Shown here in pieces: positions 9,406 to 19,500 of a stretch of 64,000 nucleotides of DNA. The stretch comes from Mariniblastus sp. Its GTDB lineage: Bacteria > Planctomycetota > Planctomycetia > Pirellulales > Pirellulaceae. Numbering within the stretch: the stretch's first letter is position 1; every line of letters starts with the position of its first letter. The stretch is taken from positions 1-64,000 of the forward strand of contig WTFU01000206.1 in assembly GCA_011523945.1 (NCBI GenBank), read 5' to 3'. The translations under genes were made by a program, and so were the position numbers. Below the pieces are notes generated by a model. The model was not told the DNA's origin and made no database searches. It saw nothing but the letters and a program-made list of their open reading frames with translations.

Positions 9406-10155
9406 ATGTGGGGCACTTCACAAGGCGACCGAACACTCACCGGAGCGGAGGCTGCCTTGGTGCGTAAATCTGTCGGACATTTACGAGACATGATCACGGC
9501 TGGTCTCGATCTGGATGAACCCCACCGATCCGAAGTGGACGTTTTTGACCGCCTCCAACCGACACAACAACTATCCGTCCTCCACGAGGTCGCCCACGGA
9601 TTGCTCGACCCCGAGACTTCCATCATGGAACTCACCGCCGTTCGCGAGGGAACTGTCCACGCAATTTATCGTGAGCTTGTTAGCCTGGTCGAAATCGAGA
9701 TTGACCTTTCCAAGCATCGTGAAATTGAATTCGATTTTCATGAATCAGGAGAGCTAAGCGAACCATCGCTTAGCTCAACAGAAAACCTCACCCATCAAAT
9801 TCGCTCAACAATCGTCTCCGCTTGGCACGAACTGAATCAACCATCCAGTGAATGGAGTCCGGCCGGTTTAATTCCGGAAGAACGACATTCCCGAATTGTC
9901 CCTGAGACCGACTCCACCAATCTTGAATTGTGGTCTTCGACCATTGAGTTTCTTGCCAATCAAGTGCTGTGGGATCGCGACTTTGAGATGGAGTCTTTTT
10001 TCGCCGACCTTGACCCCGCGAAGGTCGCTGATATTAAACTGTATATGGGCATTCAGGAAAACTACTTTTCCTCCCCGGCACCCGACGCCAACGCCGCCGA
10101 TTACCAGCGGCTTGACCAGGAACTCGTGGCACTCACTCAAAACCTCAAAGTTTAA
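9406..10155 (+). CDS. Hypothetical protein
   Basis: 249 residues, acidic, no signal peptide or membrane segment, so probably cytoplasmic. The core contains LSVLHEVAHGLLDPET near residues 62-77 and a predicted helical region VREGTVHAIYRELVSLVEIEI. The C-terminal part is rich in Glu/Asp and aromatic residues. The HEVAH segment has the HExxH spacing of a zinc peptidase but lies in a short helical context with no obvious third ligand, so I do not call it a peptidase. The in-frame stop at 9388 makes ATG 9406 the first possible ATG. The gene holds a striking inverted repeat at 9751-9776. It converges on the Lon-like gene 49 bases downstream. I do not recognise the family. Confidence 0.75.
   Translation: MWGTSQGDRTLTGAEAALVRKSVGHLRDMITAGLDLDEPHRSEVDVFDRLQPTQQLSVLHEVAHGLLDPETSIMELTAVREGTVHAIYRELVSLVEIEIDLSKHREIEFDFHESGELSEPSLSSTENLTHQIRSTIVSAWHELNQPSSEWSPAGLIPEERHSRIVPETDSTNLELWSSTIEFLANQVLWDRDFEMESFFADLDPAKVADIKLYMGIQENYFSSPAPDANAADYQRLDQELVALTQNLKV
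9751..9776. repeat. Perfect 11-bp inverted repeat inside a coding region
   Basis: GAGCTAAGCGA (9751-9761) and TCGCTTAGCTC (9766-9776) are exact reverse complements separated by the four bases ACCA. The hairpin lies within the hypothetical gene and encodes residues around ELSEPSLSS. There is no following T-run. Confidence 0.8.
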
Positions 10156-10204
10156 ATTTGAGCTAAATCCAATTTACAAGAAACCTTGCTGGACTAGCTG
10201 CGAT

Positions 10205-12658
10205 TCAATTCTCATCTCCTTCGTTGGGATTCGGCAAAATGGGCTGATCATCGTCAGCGCCCCCGGCCGGCTGAACCTGCGATAGTTTCAGCGGGCTTGC
10301 CAACGTCAGCCTCCAGAATTTTTCGATCTCGTCATGAGCTTTCGCCAACAAAGAACCAGTTGGATACACCCCATTGTCGTCCGGCTGTCCCGCCGTTTGT
10401 CCAGTCATCAGCTCAATTGCATCGTAAATGCTATCCACCGCAAAAACGTGAAATTTCCCTTGTCGACAAGCTTTGACCACGCGTTCGCTGAGCATGAGGT
10501 CGCCGGCATTTGATTTTGGCACCACGACGCCCTGACTCCCGTTAAGTCCAAAATAATCACAGGCATCAAAAAAGCCTTCGACTTTTTCGTTGACTCCGCC
10601 AATCGCTTCGAGATGACCATGCTGATCGATTGCGCCGGTCATGGCCATCGACTGTTTGATGGGAATCCCCGTCAGTGCACTTAGTAAACAAACAATTTCA
10701 GCTCCGGACGCGGAATCTCCGTCAATGCCGCCGTAACTTTGTTCAAAGGCCAGAGACGCACTGAAAGCCATTGGATGCTCGGTCCTTAACAAGTAGCGCA
10801 GCAACCCACCAAGGATATGAAAGCCCTTTGTATGGATTGCACCCGACATTTGGGCGCGGCCCTCAATGTTGATCAAGCCCGCACTCCCGGGACCAATCGT
10901 CGCCGTAATTCGAGCAGGAAAACCGTAAGTCAAAGGACCGGAATGCATCACGGCAAGTCCATTGATTTGCCCAACCACCTCCCCATCGGTCTGCACCATC
11001 AACGTCTGATTTTCAACCATCTCACGAAATTTTCGCGACGGCAAACTGGCCCGATCCCGTGTCCGCTGCACCGCTTGCAGCACGTGGGACTCGGTCACAT
11101 TTTCTCCCTCAGATAAAAACGCCGCTTCTCTCGCGATATCAGCGATTCGACCAAATCGCGCGGTCAGGCGATTATTCCTTGCAACAATCCTCGCACCATG
11201 TTCAGCCAATGCCGCAACCGCTGATCGGTGAAACGGAGGCAAGCCCTCCGAACGACTTAAACCAGCGACCACACTCGCGTACTGACGAACAGCTTCGTCG
11301 CTTCTCGGCAATTCGCTATCGAAATCAGCGAGCACTTTGAACAGCTCACGAAAATCTGGGTCCGCATGATCGAGTTGATAATAGGTTCTTGCATCCCCGA
11401 TCAAAATGACGCGCACGCGGATTTCAATCGGCTCCGGTTGAGTAATTACCGTTTGCCGCATCCACCCCGCTTCCGGCGGCACAATTTCTAAACGGCCCGT
11501 TCGCAGAGTCCGCATCAATGAACGCCAGGCACCAGGCTCCGACACAACATCGTTTACATCCAAGATTAAATAGCCCTGATCCGCCTGCAACAGAGCGCCT
11601 GCTCGCACTCCGCGATAGTCGGAAATCGCCATTCCCCCCGGACCTAAATCCGATTCGACCGTTCCCAATAAATTAATCAAACTAGGGGTGTTCTCTTCAA
11701 TCACTGGACGTGATTCATCAGGATCATGAGAAAGTACAACATTGACGCCGTACAATTCCTTAAAATTCGGACCGTCCTCGTCACGGGCATGAAGATGATT
11801 CTCAATCACATCTCCGACGACTTCGTCCAAAAACGTTTTAACCGCAGCATCTTGATATTTCTCGAGAATAGGAACCGTGTAATTCTCTAACAATTCCGCC
11901 GCATATTCCTCTGTCAAACTAATGACCTTTTGCGATGCCGAACGAATGATCGAGTTTACTTCGCGACTGGTCTCGACAAGTCTTTTCTGATAGCCGGGAA
12001 ACGCATCCTCAAACTGCTTCAACTGCTCTTCACTAGCTTCATTCTTAGCGACCTTGGCCCGCAGTGCTTCTGGCGGCACGGGCTCGCCGTCGACAACGGG
12101 CATGATCATTGTCTGGGTAGAGGGCCCCTGTTGAACAGAGACAAGTGCCATGCCATTGCTTTCAATCTCCTTTTCCAGCGGCTCAGTGACTGACTTAATC
12201 GCAACTTGAACCTCGTCCTGAACTACCTGACGCCGGGAAGCATGCGGCTCCGATTCGATTGCTTTGGGCAAACCATCTTCGACAAACTCCGCCAACTTCT
12301 CCATCGACTTACGAAATGCACCTGCCTGCCCAGGGGGTAAAGTGATCAAGCGAGGCCGCTCTAACTTTCGAAAATTATGGACATAGCAGAAGTCCCGTTT
12401 CGCTGACGTAGCGGGCGCAAACTCATTTAACATTTGCCGCACCATTGTAATCCGCCCGGTACCTCTGGCACCGCGAACATAAACATTCTGTCCGTGAGCA
12501 GGACATTGTATTCCAAACTTCAATGCTTCAAATGCCGTTGGCTGACCAACGACACCTTGAACCGGATCGATCTCAGCCGTCGTCTCGAATGGCAACACAT
12601 CTAAATTACATTTCCAGCGGAGTAATTCTGGAGGCACTTCTCTTTCTAAAGCGGACAT
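10205..12658 (-). CDS. Lon-type AAA+ protease (COG1067/LonB-like)
   Basis: 817 residues. The C-terminal proteolytic domain carries the Lon Ser-Lys dyad: S649 in GDSASGAEI and K692 in GVNEKVEGF, 43 residues apart, the same spacing as S679/K722 of E. coli Lon. The ATPase part is atypical. The P-loop position reads GARGTGRIT with Arg where Lys is expected, and the Walker B region is GYLILDVNDVV, as in the LonH/YcbZ-like branch (COG1067). A long helical insertion lies near residues 150-270. The N-terminal Lon substrate domain is absent. Expected role: cytoplasmic protein quality control. The gene is alone, with a convergent upstream neighbour and no evident operon. Confidence 0.9.
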   Translation of the reverse strand: MSALEREVPPELLRWKCNLDVLPFETTAEIDPVQGVVGQPTAFEALKFGIQCPAHGQNVYVRGARGTGRITMVRQMLNEFAPATSAKRDFCYVHNFRKLERPRLITLPPGQAGAFRKSMEKLAEFVEDGLPKAIESEPHASRRQVVQDEVQVAIKSVTEPLEKEIESNGMALVSVQQGPSTQTMIMPVVDGEPVPPEALRAKVAKNEASEEQLKQFEDAFPGYQKRLVETSREVNSIIRSASQKVISLTEEYAAELLENYTVPILEKYQDAAVKTFLDEVVGDVIENHLHARDEDGPNFKELYGVNVVLSHDPDESRPVIEENTPSLINLLGTVESDLGPGGMAISDYRGVRAGALLQADQGYLILDVNDVVSEPGAWRSLMRTLRTGRLEIVPPEAGWMRQTVITQPEPIEIRVRVILIGDARTYYQLDHADPDFRELFKVLADFDSELPRSDEAVRQYASVVAGLSRSEGLPPFHRSAVAALAEHGARIVARNNRLTARFGRIADIAREAAFLSEGENVTESHVLQAVQRTRDRASLPSRKFREMVENQTLMVQTDGEVVGQINGLAVMHSGPLTYGFPARITATIGPGSAGLINIEGRAQMSGAIHTKGFHILGGLLRYLLRTEHPMAFSASLAFEQSYGGIDGDSASGAEIVCLLSALTGIPIKQSMAMTGAIDQHGHLEAIGGVNEKVEGFFDACDYFGLNGSQGVVVPKSNAGDLMLSERVVKACRQGKFHVFAVDSIYDAIELMTGQTAGQPDDNGVYPTGSLLAKAHDEIEKFWRLTLASPLKLSQVQPAGGADDDQPILPNPNEGDEN

Positions 12659-13178
12659 ATGATTGAGTATTTATTAGAAGACAGGATTAATTTGTTTCCC
12701 CTTATTCTAAGTCCCCATACCTCATTCCGACACCTAGGAACACACACATATTGGTACGATTCAAAACGCCAACCGACCGAGAAAGTCGAATTCCGGACAT
12801 AAATCACAAACAAAAAGCTGCAACGCCGGCCAGCATTCCAAGACAATTACCAGCCTGCTATCAGGGCAAATCGCAGGGAGCTTTTTGAGAACCGGAATGA
12901 AATATGAGTGCTTGCACACAAGGCAACCGGGGGACCTTTGGTCAGTCGTTGGGTCACTGCTTTCCTCACCAACTCGAAAATTCATTAAGTCGCCAATGCG
13001 TCAAACGATGGCTTCTTCGGCAAAACACCTCAACTCGAATGTCTTTGCTAGCAATCACAAATAGTCTGGGTGGTTTACCCAGACAATTATCGTGAAAACT
13101 CTGGAAATCGAGCGCTTTTCAAAAACCACCGATAAATGATCAGTGGTGATCTCATAATGTGCTTAGATTTAGGTAAAC
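12659..13178. other. Intergenic region upstream of the RND efflux operon
   Basis: A 520-base gap between the divergent Lon-like gene and the efflux operon. It must hold both promoters. A hairpin at 13064-13084 (see separate entry) is the only conspicuous structure. Small reading frames here (12761-12985 minus, 12904-13095 plus) show no domain, signal or supporting context. I see no tRNA-like fold. Confidence 0.4.
13064..13084. promoter_or_regulatory. Inverted repeat upstream of efflux operon, possible operator
   Basis: GTCTGGGT (13064-13071) and ACCCAGAC (13077-13084) are exact reverse complements around a five-base loop. The repeat lies about 95 bases before the start of the TolC-like gene and is not followed by a T-run, so it looks more like a regulator-binding site or 5' leader hairpin than a terminator. 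The regulator is unknown; no regulatory gene is adjacent. Confidence 0.4.
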
Positions 13179-14900
13179 ATGCTTTCTTTCAAACCTCCCT
13201 GCCGTTTTAGGTACAGGATATTGATTGGCTGCTTAGCACTTGCAAGTGTCGCTTGCGGGTCGAACCTTCTTGCGCAGACAGACAAACCTGCTCCGACAAA
13301 TTCAGTGAACTCGCGAGCCGGTTCTGTTCAAAATAAAATTCGGGAAGAGTTGCTTCGCAGCAGGCGATACTCTCCACGGCAAAGAGTCGAAAGTACAACC
13401 ACCTCCCAAGGTGGTTTGCCTAACACTCTGGAAGCACGCATCCGGCAGGAATTGCTAAGGCGGCAGCGCGGCCGATCGAACCCAAAAGCGGTCAGGACTC
13501 CGTCCGCGATTTCCCCTTCTCCGCAAACAGTGTCGACAACAAAGAACTTTGCCCTAGCCAAGAAAACCACAAGCTCAGATCAAACTTCCATTCAAGTTCA
13601 GCAGACGATGCCTAAATCTGAAAGCGGCGTCAAAAAATCTCGGCCCACTAATTTCGACAACAACGCGATTGCACAAGACTCACCTGCCTCCCTGACTCTT
13701 AATTCTCCTGAGTTAGTATCAAACGAATTTCAAGACCTCGATTCGTTCGTCAAATACGCGTTTGACAACCACCCAGCTTTGGTTGTCTCTGAGGCAGAAA
13801 TACAAGCAACTAAACACAAAGCCTTGCAAGCAGGGCTCGCCCCCAACCCCCAACTCGGCCTGTTTATTGATGAGCTTGGCAATGAAAATGATCCTGGTTT
13901 ATGGGGAGCCTACATTCAACGGAAACTAATTCGTGGCGACAAACGAGCCATTGCTCGTAAAGTAAAGAACCGTGAAGTCGACGTTCGCGAGATCAAAAAT
14001 GAAGCTCTCAGACTCAGCATTAAAACTGAAATCAAACGGGCGTTCTATCAAGTCTTAATCGCACAAGAAAAACTTAACCTTGCGACCCAGCTATCCGCAG
14101 CTCAACAACAGGCGGTCAGCCAATCACGCCAATTATTCGAATCGGGTGAAACTCCGAAAACAGATCTCCTCCAAACCGAGCTTCAGGCTCAACGTGCATT
14201 GGTTCTGTTGAGTGAAGCCCGCGTCATTCATAAAAATAGCTGGCGGCAATTAGCAGCCTCCGTCGGCTCGCCTAACCTTGAACAACGGCCTGTTTTAGGC
14301 ACGTTTGAACCCATTACCCAGCCTCTCTCGTTCGAAACCTGGCAACAAAAAATTCTAGAAAACAGCCCGGAGTTATTAGCGGCTAAAGCCGAAGTCGAGC
14401 GTGTTAAAACAACGATCGATCAGGAAATCGCTCAGTCCGTCCCGGATTACCAAACGCAATTCTCGTTAGGCCGCGATTCAAATTCAAATCACTTTTTTAC
14501 AGGGGTTCAACTTCAGGTGCCGTTGCAAATCTATGACCGAAACCAAGGCAGTATTGCTGCCGCCAAGTCGAATCTAGTCGCCGCACAAAACCGAGTACGT
14601 CAAATCGAACTTCGATTATCGAAACAACTGGCAAGTGAATTTCAAAAATACGAACTTTCACGTGTGAAAATTGACCTCTATCAATCTGAGCTGATTCCCA
14701 ATGCCGAGAAAACACTAGACTTGATAAAACTGGGCTACCCGGCAGAAGTTAGCTTTTTGAAACTCGTCTCCGCTCAACAAACCCTTATTGATCTGACTAT
14801 TAATTACCTAAATTCCATTGAAGCACTATGGAAGACACGTTTAAAAATCGAAGGTTTACTACAAGACAACAGCCTGGATTCCCAAACGATCCAAGATTGA
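13179..14900 (+). CDS. TolC/CusC-like outer membrane efflux protein
   Basis: 573 residues with an N-terminal export signal (hydrophobic residues about 14-32; a cysteine at 26 might be lipidated). The outer-membrane efflux protein fold covers about residues 185-560 and includes the typical duplicated helical repeats with long Gln/Ala-rich coiled segments. Residues 35-180 form an unusual low-complexity extension rich in Ser, Thr, Arg and Pro with two copies of an IRxELLRxxR motif (residues 54-63 and 88-97). It is the first of three genes, followed 174 bases later by the adaptor and then the RND pump, so it should be the outer-membrane channel of that complex. Confidence 0.92.
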   Translation: MLSFKPPCRFRYRILIGCLALASVACGSNLLAQTDKPAPTNSVNSRAGSVQNKIREELLRSRRYSPRQRVESTTTSQGGLPNTLEARIRQELLRRQRGRSNPKAVRTPSAISPSPQTVSTTKNFALAKKTTSSDQTSIQVQQTMPKSESGVKKSRPTNFDNNAIAQDSPASLTLNSPELVSNEFQDLDSFVKYAFDNHPALVVSEAEIQATKHKALQAGLAPNPQLGLFIDELGNENDPGLWGAYIQRKLIRGDKRAIARKVKNREVDVREIKNEALRLSIKTEIKRAFYQVLIAQEKLNLATQLSAAQQQAVSQSRQLFESGETPKTDLLQTELQAQRALVLLSEARVIHKNSWRQLAASVGSPNLEQRPVLGTFEPITQPLSFETWQQKILENSPELLAAKAEVERVKTTIDQEIAQSVPDYQTQFSLGRDSNSNHFFTGVQLQVPLQIYDRNQGSIAAAKSNLVAAQNRVRQIELRLSKQLASEFQKYELSRVKIDLYQSELIPNAEKTLDLIKLGYPAEVSFLKLVSAQQTLIDLTINYLNSIEALWKTRLKIEGLLQDNSLDSQTIQD

Positions 14901-15074
14901 CCGTTGAACGTGACTCTAGCGAAACAGACTCAATTACTACCGAGGTTTCGCAAAGTTGAATTGAATTTTCATCAGTACGCCGTTCCGCGTTATAATAAAT
15001 TCAAGCTCACGTTCAGGAACCTTGAATTCACTGCAACAAAATAGCATCCGGTCAGTTTTTGACAGACTCGTAAC

Positions 15075-16469
15075 ATGAACCCGCAAAGAACTAACATTTG
15101 GCCGACACTCGCGTTGTGCACGCTCCTGCTTGGGATTGGTGGGGCAACTGGATTTTTGCTTCGCCCTGTTATTCTCCCGCCGCCTTCCGTAAAACCGCAG
15201 GAAGCCGCAGTCGAAGAAGCCTCGAGCCATGGCAGTACAACAATTGTTGAGATTCTTGAATCCACCATGGAGAACATGGATCTAAAGACCGGCAAATTTG
15301 AAGTTCGTGACTACGCTCAAAAAATCCGGATTCCGGCAAAAATTGTCGAACGAATTCCACAAAATCGACGACGCGTTACTTCTCCTATCGGAGGCCACGT
15401 CACCGAGGTTCTGATTGCGGAAGGCCAGGCGATTAAACCGGGCGACAAGTTATTTGAATTCCGAATCACCGATGAATCTTTGGCAAAGGCCCAAATTGGA
15501 CTGCTTGAACTTTTAAAACAGATTGATGTTACCCGGCAAAAGATTGACCGACTCAAACCTCTCGTTGAGAGCGGAGTCGTTGCACGGAAACGACTACTTG
15601 ATCTCGAGCTTGAGCAAAGCGCACTCGAACAGCAACTGGACGCAAACCGACAAGAGCTTGTCCAACTCGGAATGCAACCTGACGGCATCGAAAAACTGGT
15701 AAACCAAAAACAACTAATGCAGAGCATTGAGATTTTCGCCCCCAACCTCCCGGATGGCTCAAGCACCTCCAAAAAACTCGATGATCAGCAATATTACACC
15801 GTCGAGTCCATCCAGGCACTTGAAGGAACCAACCAGGCGTTTGGAGCAAGTCTGTGCGAATTGACTTACCATGACGACCTACTGCTGGAGGGGCTTGCTT
15901 ACGAATCGGACATCGAAAAAATCTCGAAAGCGAATGAAGCTGGCTGGAAATTCTCGGCTCAATTCGGCGAAGGAGAGTCGATGGAATCGCGCGACAATTT
16001 GAAGCTCTTTAAAATTGAAAATCACGTCGACAGTCAATCGCAAACTTATCCGATTTTTGTCGAGATCAAGAATGAGATTGTCAGCAAAATGACGGACGAT
16101 AACGATCGAGACTACGTCAACTGGAAATTTAAACCCGGCCAACGAGCTCATCTGGAATTTCCAATTGAAACATGGAAGGACCAGATCGTGGTTCCTCTCA
16201 GTGCGATCGCACGCGAAGGCCCCGAAACATTTGTATTTTTAAAAATCAACCACACCCATGAAAGTCCCGAGGGGACGATGCATGAATTTCAAAAAACCCC
16301 CGTCAAAGTCTTACACACGGATAAGTACTATGCCGTACTCGCGCGAAGTATTCAGCTCGACCTTCTCGAAAACTACGCACTTGACCAAGCCTATAAATTA
16401 AATCTCGCACTTAAACAGGCAGCGGGCGGGGGCGGAGGAGCACACGCCGGACACAACCACGCGCCTTGA
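15075..16469 (+). CDS. RND efflux periplasmic adaptor subunit (CusB/HlyD type)
   Basis: 464 residues. A single N-terminal membrane segment (about residues 9-31) is followed by the split lipoyl/barrel-sandwich halves: VTSPIGGHVTEVLIAEGQAIKPGD near 96-119 is the classical biotinyl-lipoyl-like strand pattern. A helical hairpin lies near 135-210 and beta-barrel domains follow. The tail is glycine-rich and ends in a histidine cluster (HAGHNH), suggesting metal binding. It sits between the TolC-like and RND genes. By family the protein links the inner-membrane pump to the outer-membrane channel; metal specificity is not deducible. Confidence 0.93.
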   Translation: MNPQRTNIWPTLALCTLLLGIGGATGFLLRPVILPPPSVKPQEAAVEEASSHGSTTIVEILESTMENMDLKTGKFEVRDYAQKIRIPAKIVERIPQNRRRVTSPIGGHVTEVLIAEGQAIKPGDKLFEFRITDESLAKAQIGLLELLKQIDVTRQKIDRLKPLVESGVVARKRLLDLELEQSALEQQLDANRQELVQLGMQPDGIEKLVNQKQLMQSIEIFAPNLPDGSSTSKKLDDQQYYTVESIQALEGTNQAFGASLCELTYHDDLLLEGLAYESDIEKISKANEAGWKFSAQFGEGESMESRDNLKLFKIENHVDSQSQTYPIFVEIKNEIVSKMTDDNDRDYVNWKFKPGQRAHLEFPIETWKDQIVVPLSAIAREGPETFVFLKINHTHESPEGTMHEFQKTPVKVLHTDKYYAVLARSIQLDLLENYALDQAYKLNLALKQAAGGGGGAHAGHNHAP

Positions 16470-16575
16470 TTAGGACCTTGTGATTCCAATTATTTATCCA
16501 ATTAGAACTACCTTGAAATTTTGCATTTCAGTTGTAACGCGGACTTGATTCGCCGCAAAAGAAACGGTTAATTCT

Positions 16576-19500
16576 TTGCTAAACGCCATCATCCAACTAG
16601 CGCTGCGTCGGCGGGCCTTTGTCTTGTGCCTTGCCGTGGCTGCCATAATTACCGGGTTGATGGCAATTGAAAGACTTCCGATTGATGTTCTGCCTGATCT
16701 GACCCGCCCCCGGGTGAGTATCATTACGGAGTGTCCGGGCATGGCTCCGGAAGAAGTGGAACGGCAAGTAACAATTCCACTCGAATCGGCCGTAAGCGGG
16801 GCCTCCGGTATTATTGCCGTGCGAAGCAAATCGGATGTTGGACTGTCCGTCATCAACGTGGAGTTCGATTGGGGGACCGACATTTATCGGTCACGACAAA
16901 TTGTTACCGAAAGAATCTCGCTGGCAGAATTCGATTTACCACGGGGAGTTCAACCACGACTTGGGCCACTTTCGTCCTTACTTGGCCAAATTATGTTGAT
17001 CGGCATGTGGAGCGACACCAACTCCACCGAGCCAATGGAAATCCGTACTCTTGCAGATTGGATCGTAAAAAAGCGACTGCAACAGATTAAGGGCATCTCC
17101 GAAGTAATCACGATTGGTGGCGGACGCAAACAATACCAGGTGTTAGTCGAACTCCACGAACTGCATAAGTACGAAGTCACGCTCTCTGATATTCAAACTG
17201 CATTGAATTCGAGTAATCTCAACGTCAACGGCGGTTATGTGGATCGAAACTCTCAGGAGTTTCTGGTACGAGGAATTGGGAGAGTCGATTCTGTTGAACA
17301 ACTGAAGCAAATCGTCGTCCGTGCTGATAGTAAACGGGCTGTGCTATTGGAAAACGTAGCCCAAATTCAGCCCGTAGCCCAAGCTAAGCGCGGCGATTCC
17401 TCGATCAATGGAAAACCGGGGGTTGTTCTAACCATTTTGAAACAGCCGCGCACCGATACACGCAGGCTGTCGGATGACGTTGTTGCAGCACTCGATGAGC
17501 TACGGCCCAGCCTTCCAGAAGACATCCAACTCGAGGTCACGTATCAACAACGTGAGTTTATCGACCAAAGTGTCTGGAACGTTGTCGATGCACTAAGGGA
17601 TGGCTCAATTCTGGTTGTATTCATTTTATTTCTGTTTCTGTTTAACGCCCGAACCACAATTATCACCCTTACCGCAATTCCAGTTTCAATCGTTATCACT
17701 GCTCTCGTTTTTCGCTACTTTAATTTGTCGATCAACGTCATGACTTTGGGTGGCATCGCGATTGCACTTGGTGAACTTGTAGACGATGCGATCGTGGATG
17801 TAGAAAATATTTACCGACGACTCCGTGAAAACTCGAAATTAGAAAGCCCTCGCCCGCGGATCAAAGTTGTTTTCGAAGCCAGCGTCGAAGTTCGCAACTC
17901 AATTATCATTAGCACGCTGCTGGTAATTCTTGTCTTCGCTCCTCTTTTTGCCCTCAGCGGAATCTCTGGCCGCATGTTTATCCCTCTGGGCATTTCCTAT
18001 ATCGTCTCGATCATCGCTTCAACTATCGTTTCGCTGACGTTGACCCCGGTACTCTCGTATTACCTACTCAACTCGAAAAGCATGGCAAAGACTAAATCAA
18101 GCGACAGTCTTGTAGTGAGATCATTGAAACGCGTATTCACTCCGCTAATTATACTCAGCATGAAACGGATTCCGTTTTCTTTGATGCTGATCTCAACGCT
18201 CATAACAGTTGGAATTACCGGCCTGTTAGCCTATCGAATGGGGCAAGAATGGATTCCAAAATTTGACGAAGGCTCCGCCCAGTTGAACCTTTTTGCTGCC
18301 CCCGGCACATCACTCAAGACCTCTCTCGAGATTAGCGGAAACGCAAATCGCCAATTACGAAAATTCCTTTACAGTGACGAAAACCCAGATGGCTTCATCC
18401 GGTATTTCACCGCCCGCTCTGGACGTGCTGAAAATGATGAACATGTAATGGGCGTAAACACCACTGAATACACCATTTCTCTTATCGAAAATCATGGGAA
18501 AACTCGTAACGAAATCATCTCAATCCTCGAACAGGCTGCCAATCTCGTCCCCGAGGTAGAAAACGAAACAGATCAACCGATCCGGCATCTCATCAGCCAT
18601 TTGATTTCAGGCTCGACGGCTGAAATAGCTATCAAACTATTTGGGGATGACCTCGATACACTGGTTCGCAAGGGGAGTGAAATCCGGGATGCCATCAGTA
18701 CAGTTCCGGGAATCAAGCCTCCAAAACTGGAGCAACAACAAATCATTCCGCAACTCCGAATCAAAATTAATTATACGCAATTGGCTGCCTATAAATTAAC
18801 AGCAAGAAAAGTATTCGATTTGGTAGAAACCGCGATGCTGGGAAAAGTGGTTTCGCAGTTAATTGAAGGCGAGCGTCGATTCGAAATCGTCATGCGGTTC
18901 CCCGATGAATACCGCGAGAATTTTGAATCGCTGGAACGGATTCCAATTGAACTGCCTGATGGAGGCGTCATTCCACTCTCCAGCGTCGCTGACATATACG
19001 AATACGGTGGCCCCAACACAATCAATCGGGAAGATGCCCGCCGAAGAATCGTCGTACGCGTTTTTACCGAGAACGCCGATTTAGCCACTGCCGTGGCGGC
19101 AATTCGGAAAAAGATTGATGATACCATCGAACTACCCGAAGGATATTTCATCAGTTATGGTGGACAATTCGAAGCCCAACAAACGGCAACCCGACAAATT
19201 CTAATCTTGAGCTTAGCTTCGCTCGCCGTTGTCTTTGTTTTACTTTACTCCGCATTCTCTTCTTTCAACATTGCACTACAAATCTTAATTGCCTTGCCAG
19301 TCGCATTCATTGGAGGAGTGATAGCGCTGGTACTTACTGATCAAGTATTTACAACCGCCGCGATGGTTGGCTTCATTTCACTCGGCGGCATTGCTGCCAG
19401 AAATGGGCTGTTGCTGGTTTCGACTTACCTAACGGCAGGAAAACCGGTCGATCCCAACATCCGAGTAAGTAACCTCACCAATTCTGCCTGCCACGACTCC

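Noticed and set aside
9135-9467. Plus-strand reading frame in the divergent region
   Set aside because: Overlaps the better-supported 9406 gene in another frame and lacks any domain, signal or ribosome site.
9406-10155. HEVAH as a zinc peptidase site
   Set aside because: HExxH occurs by chance fairly often; no third ligand or family context supports catalysis.
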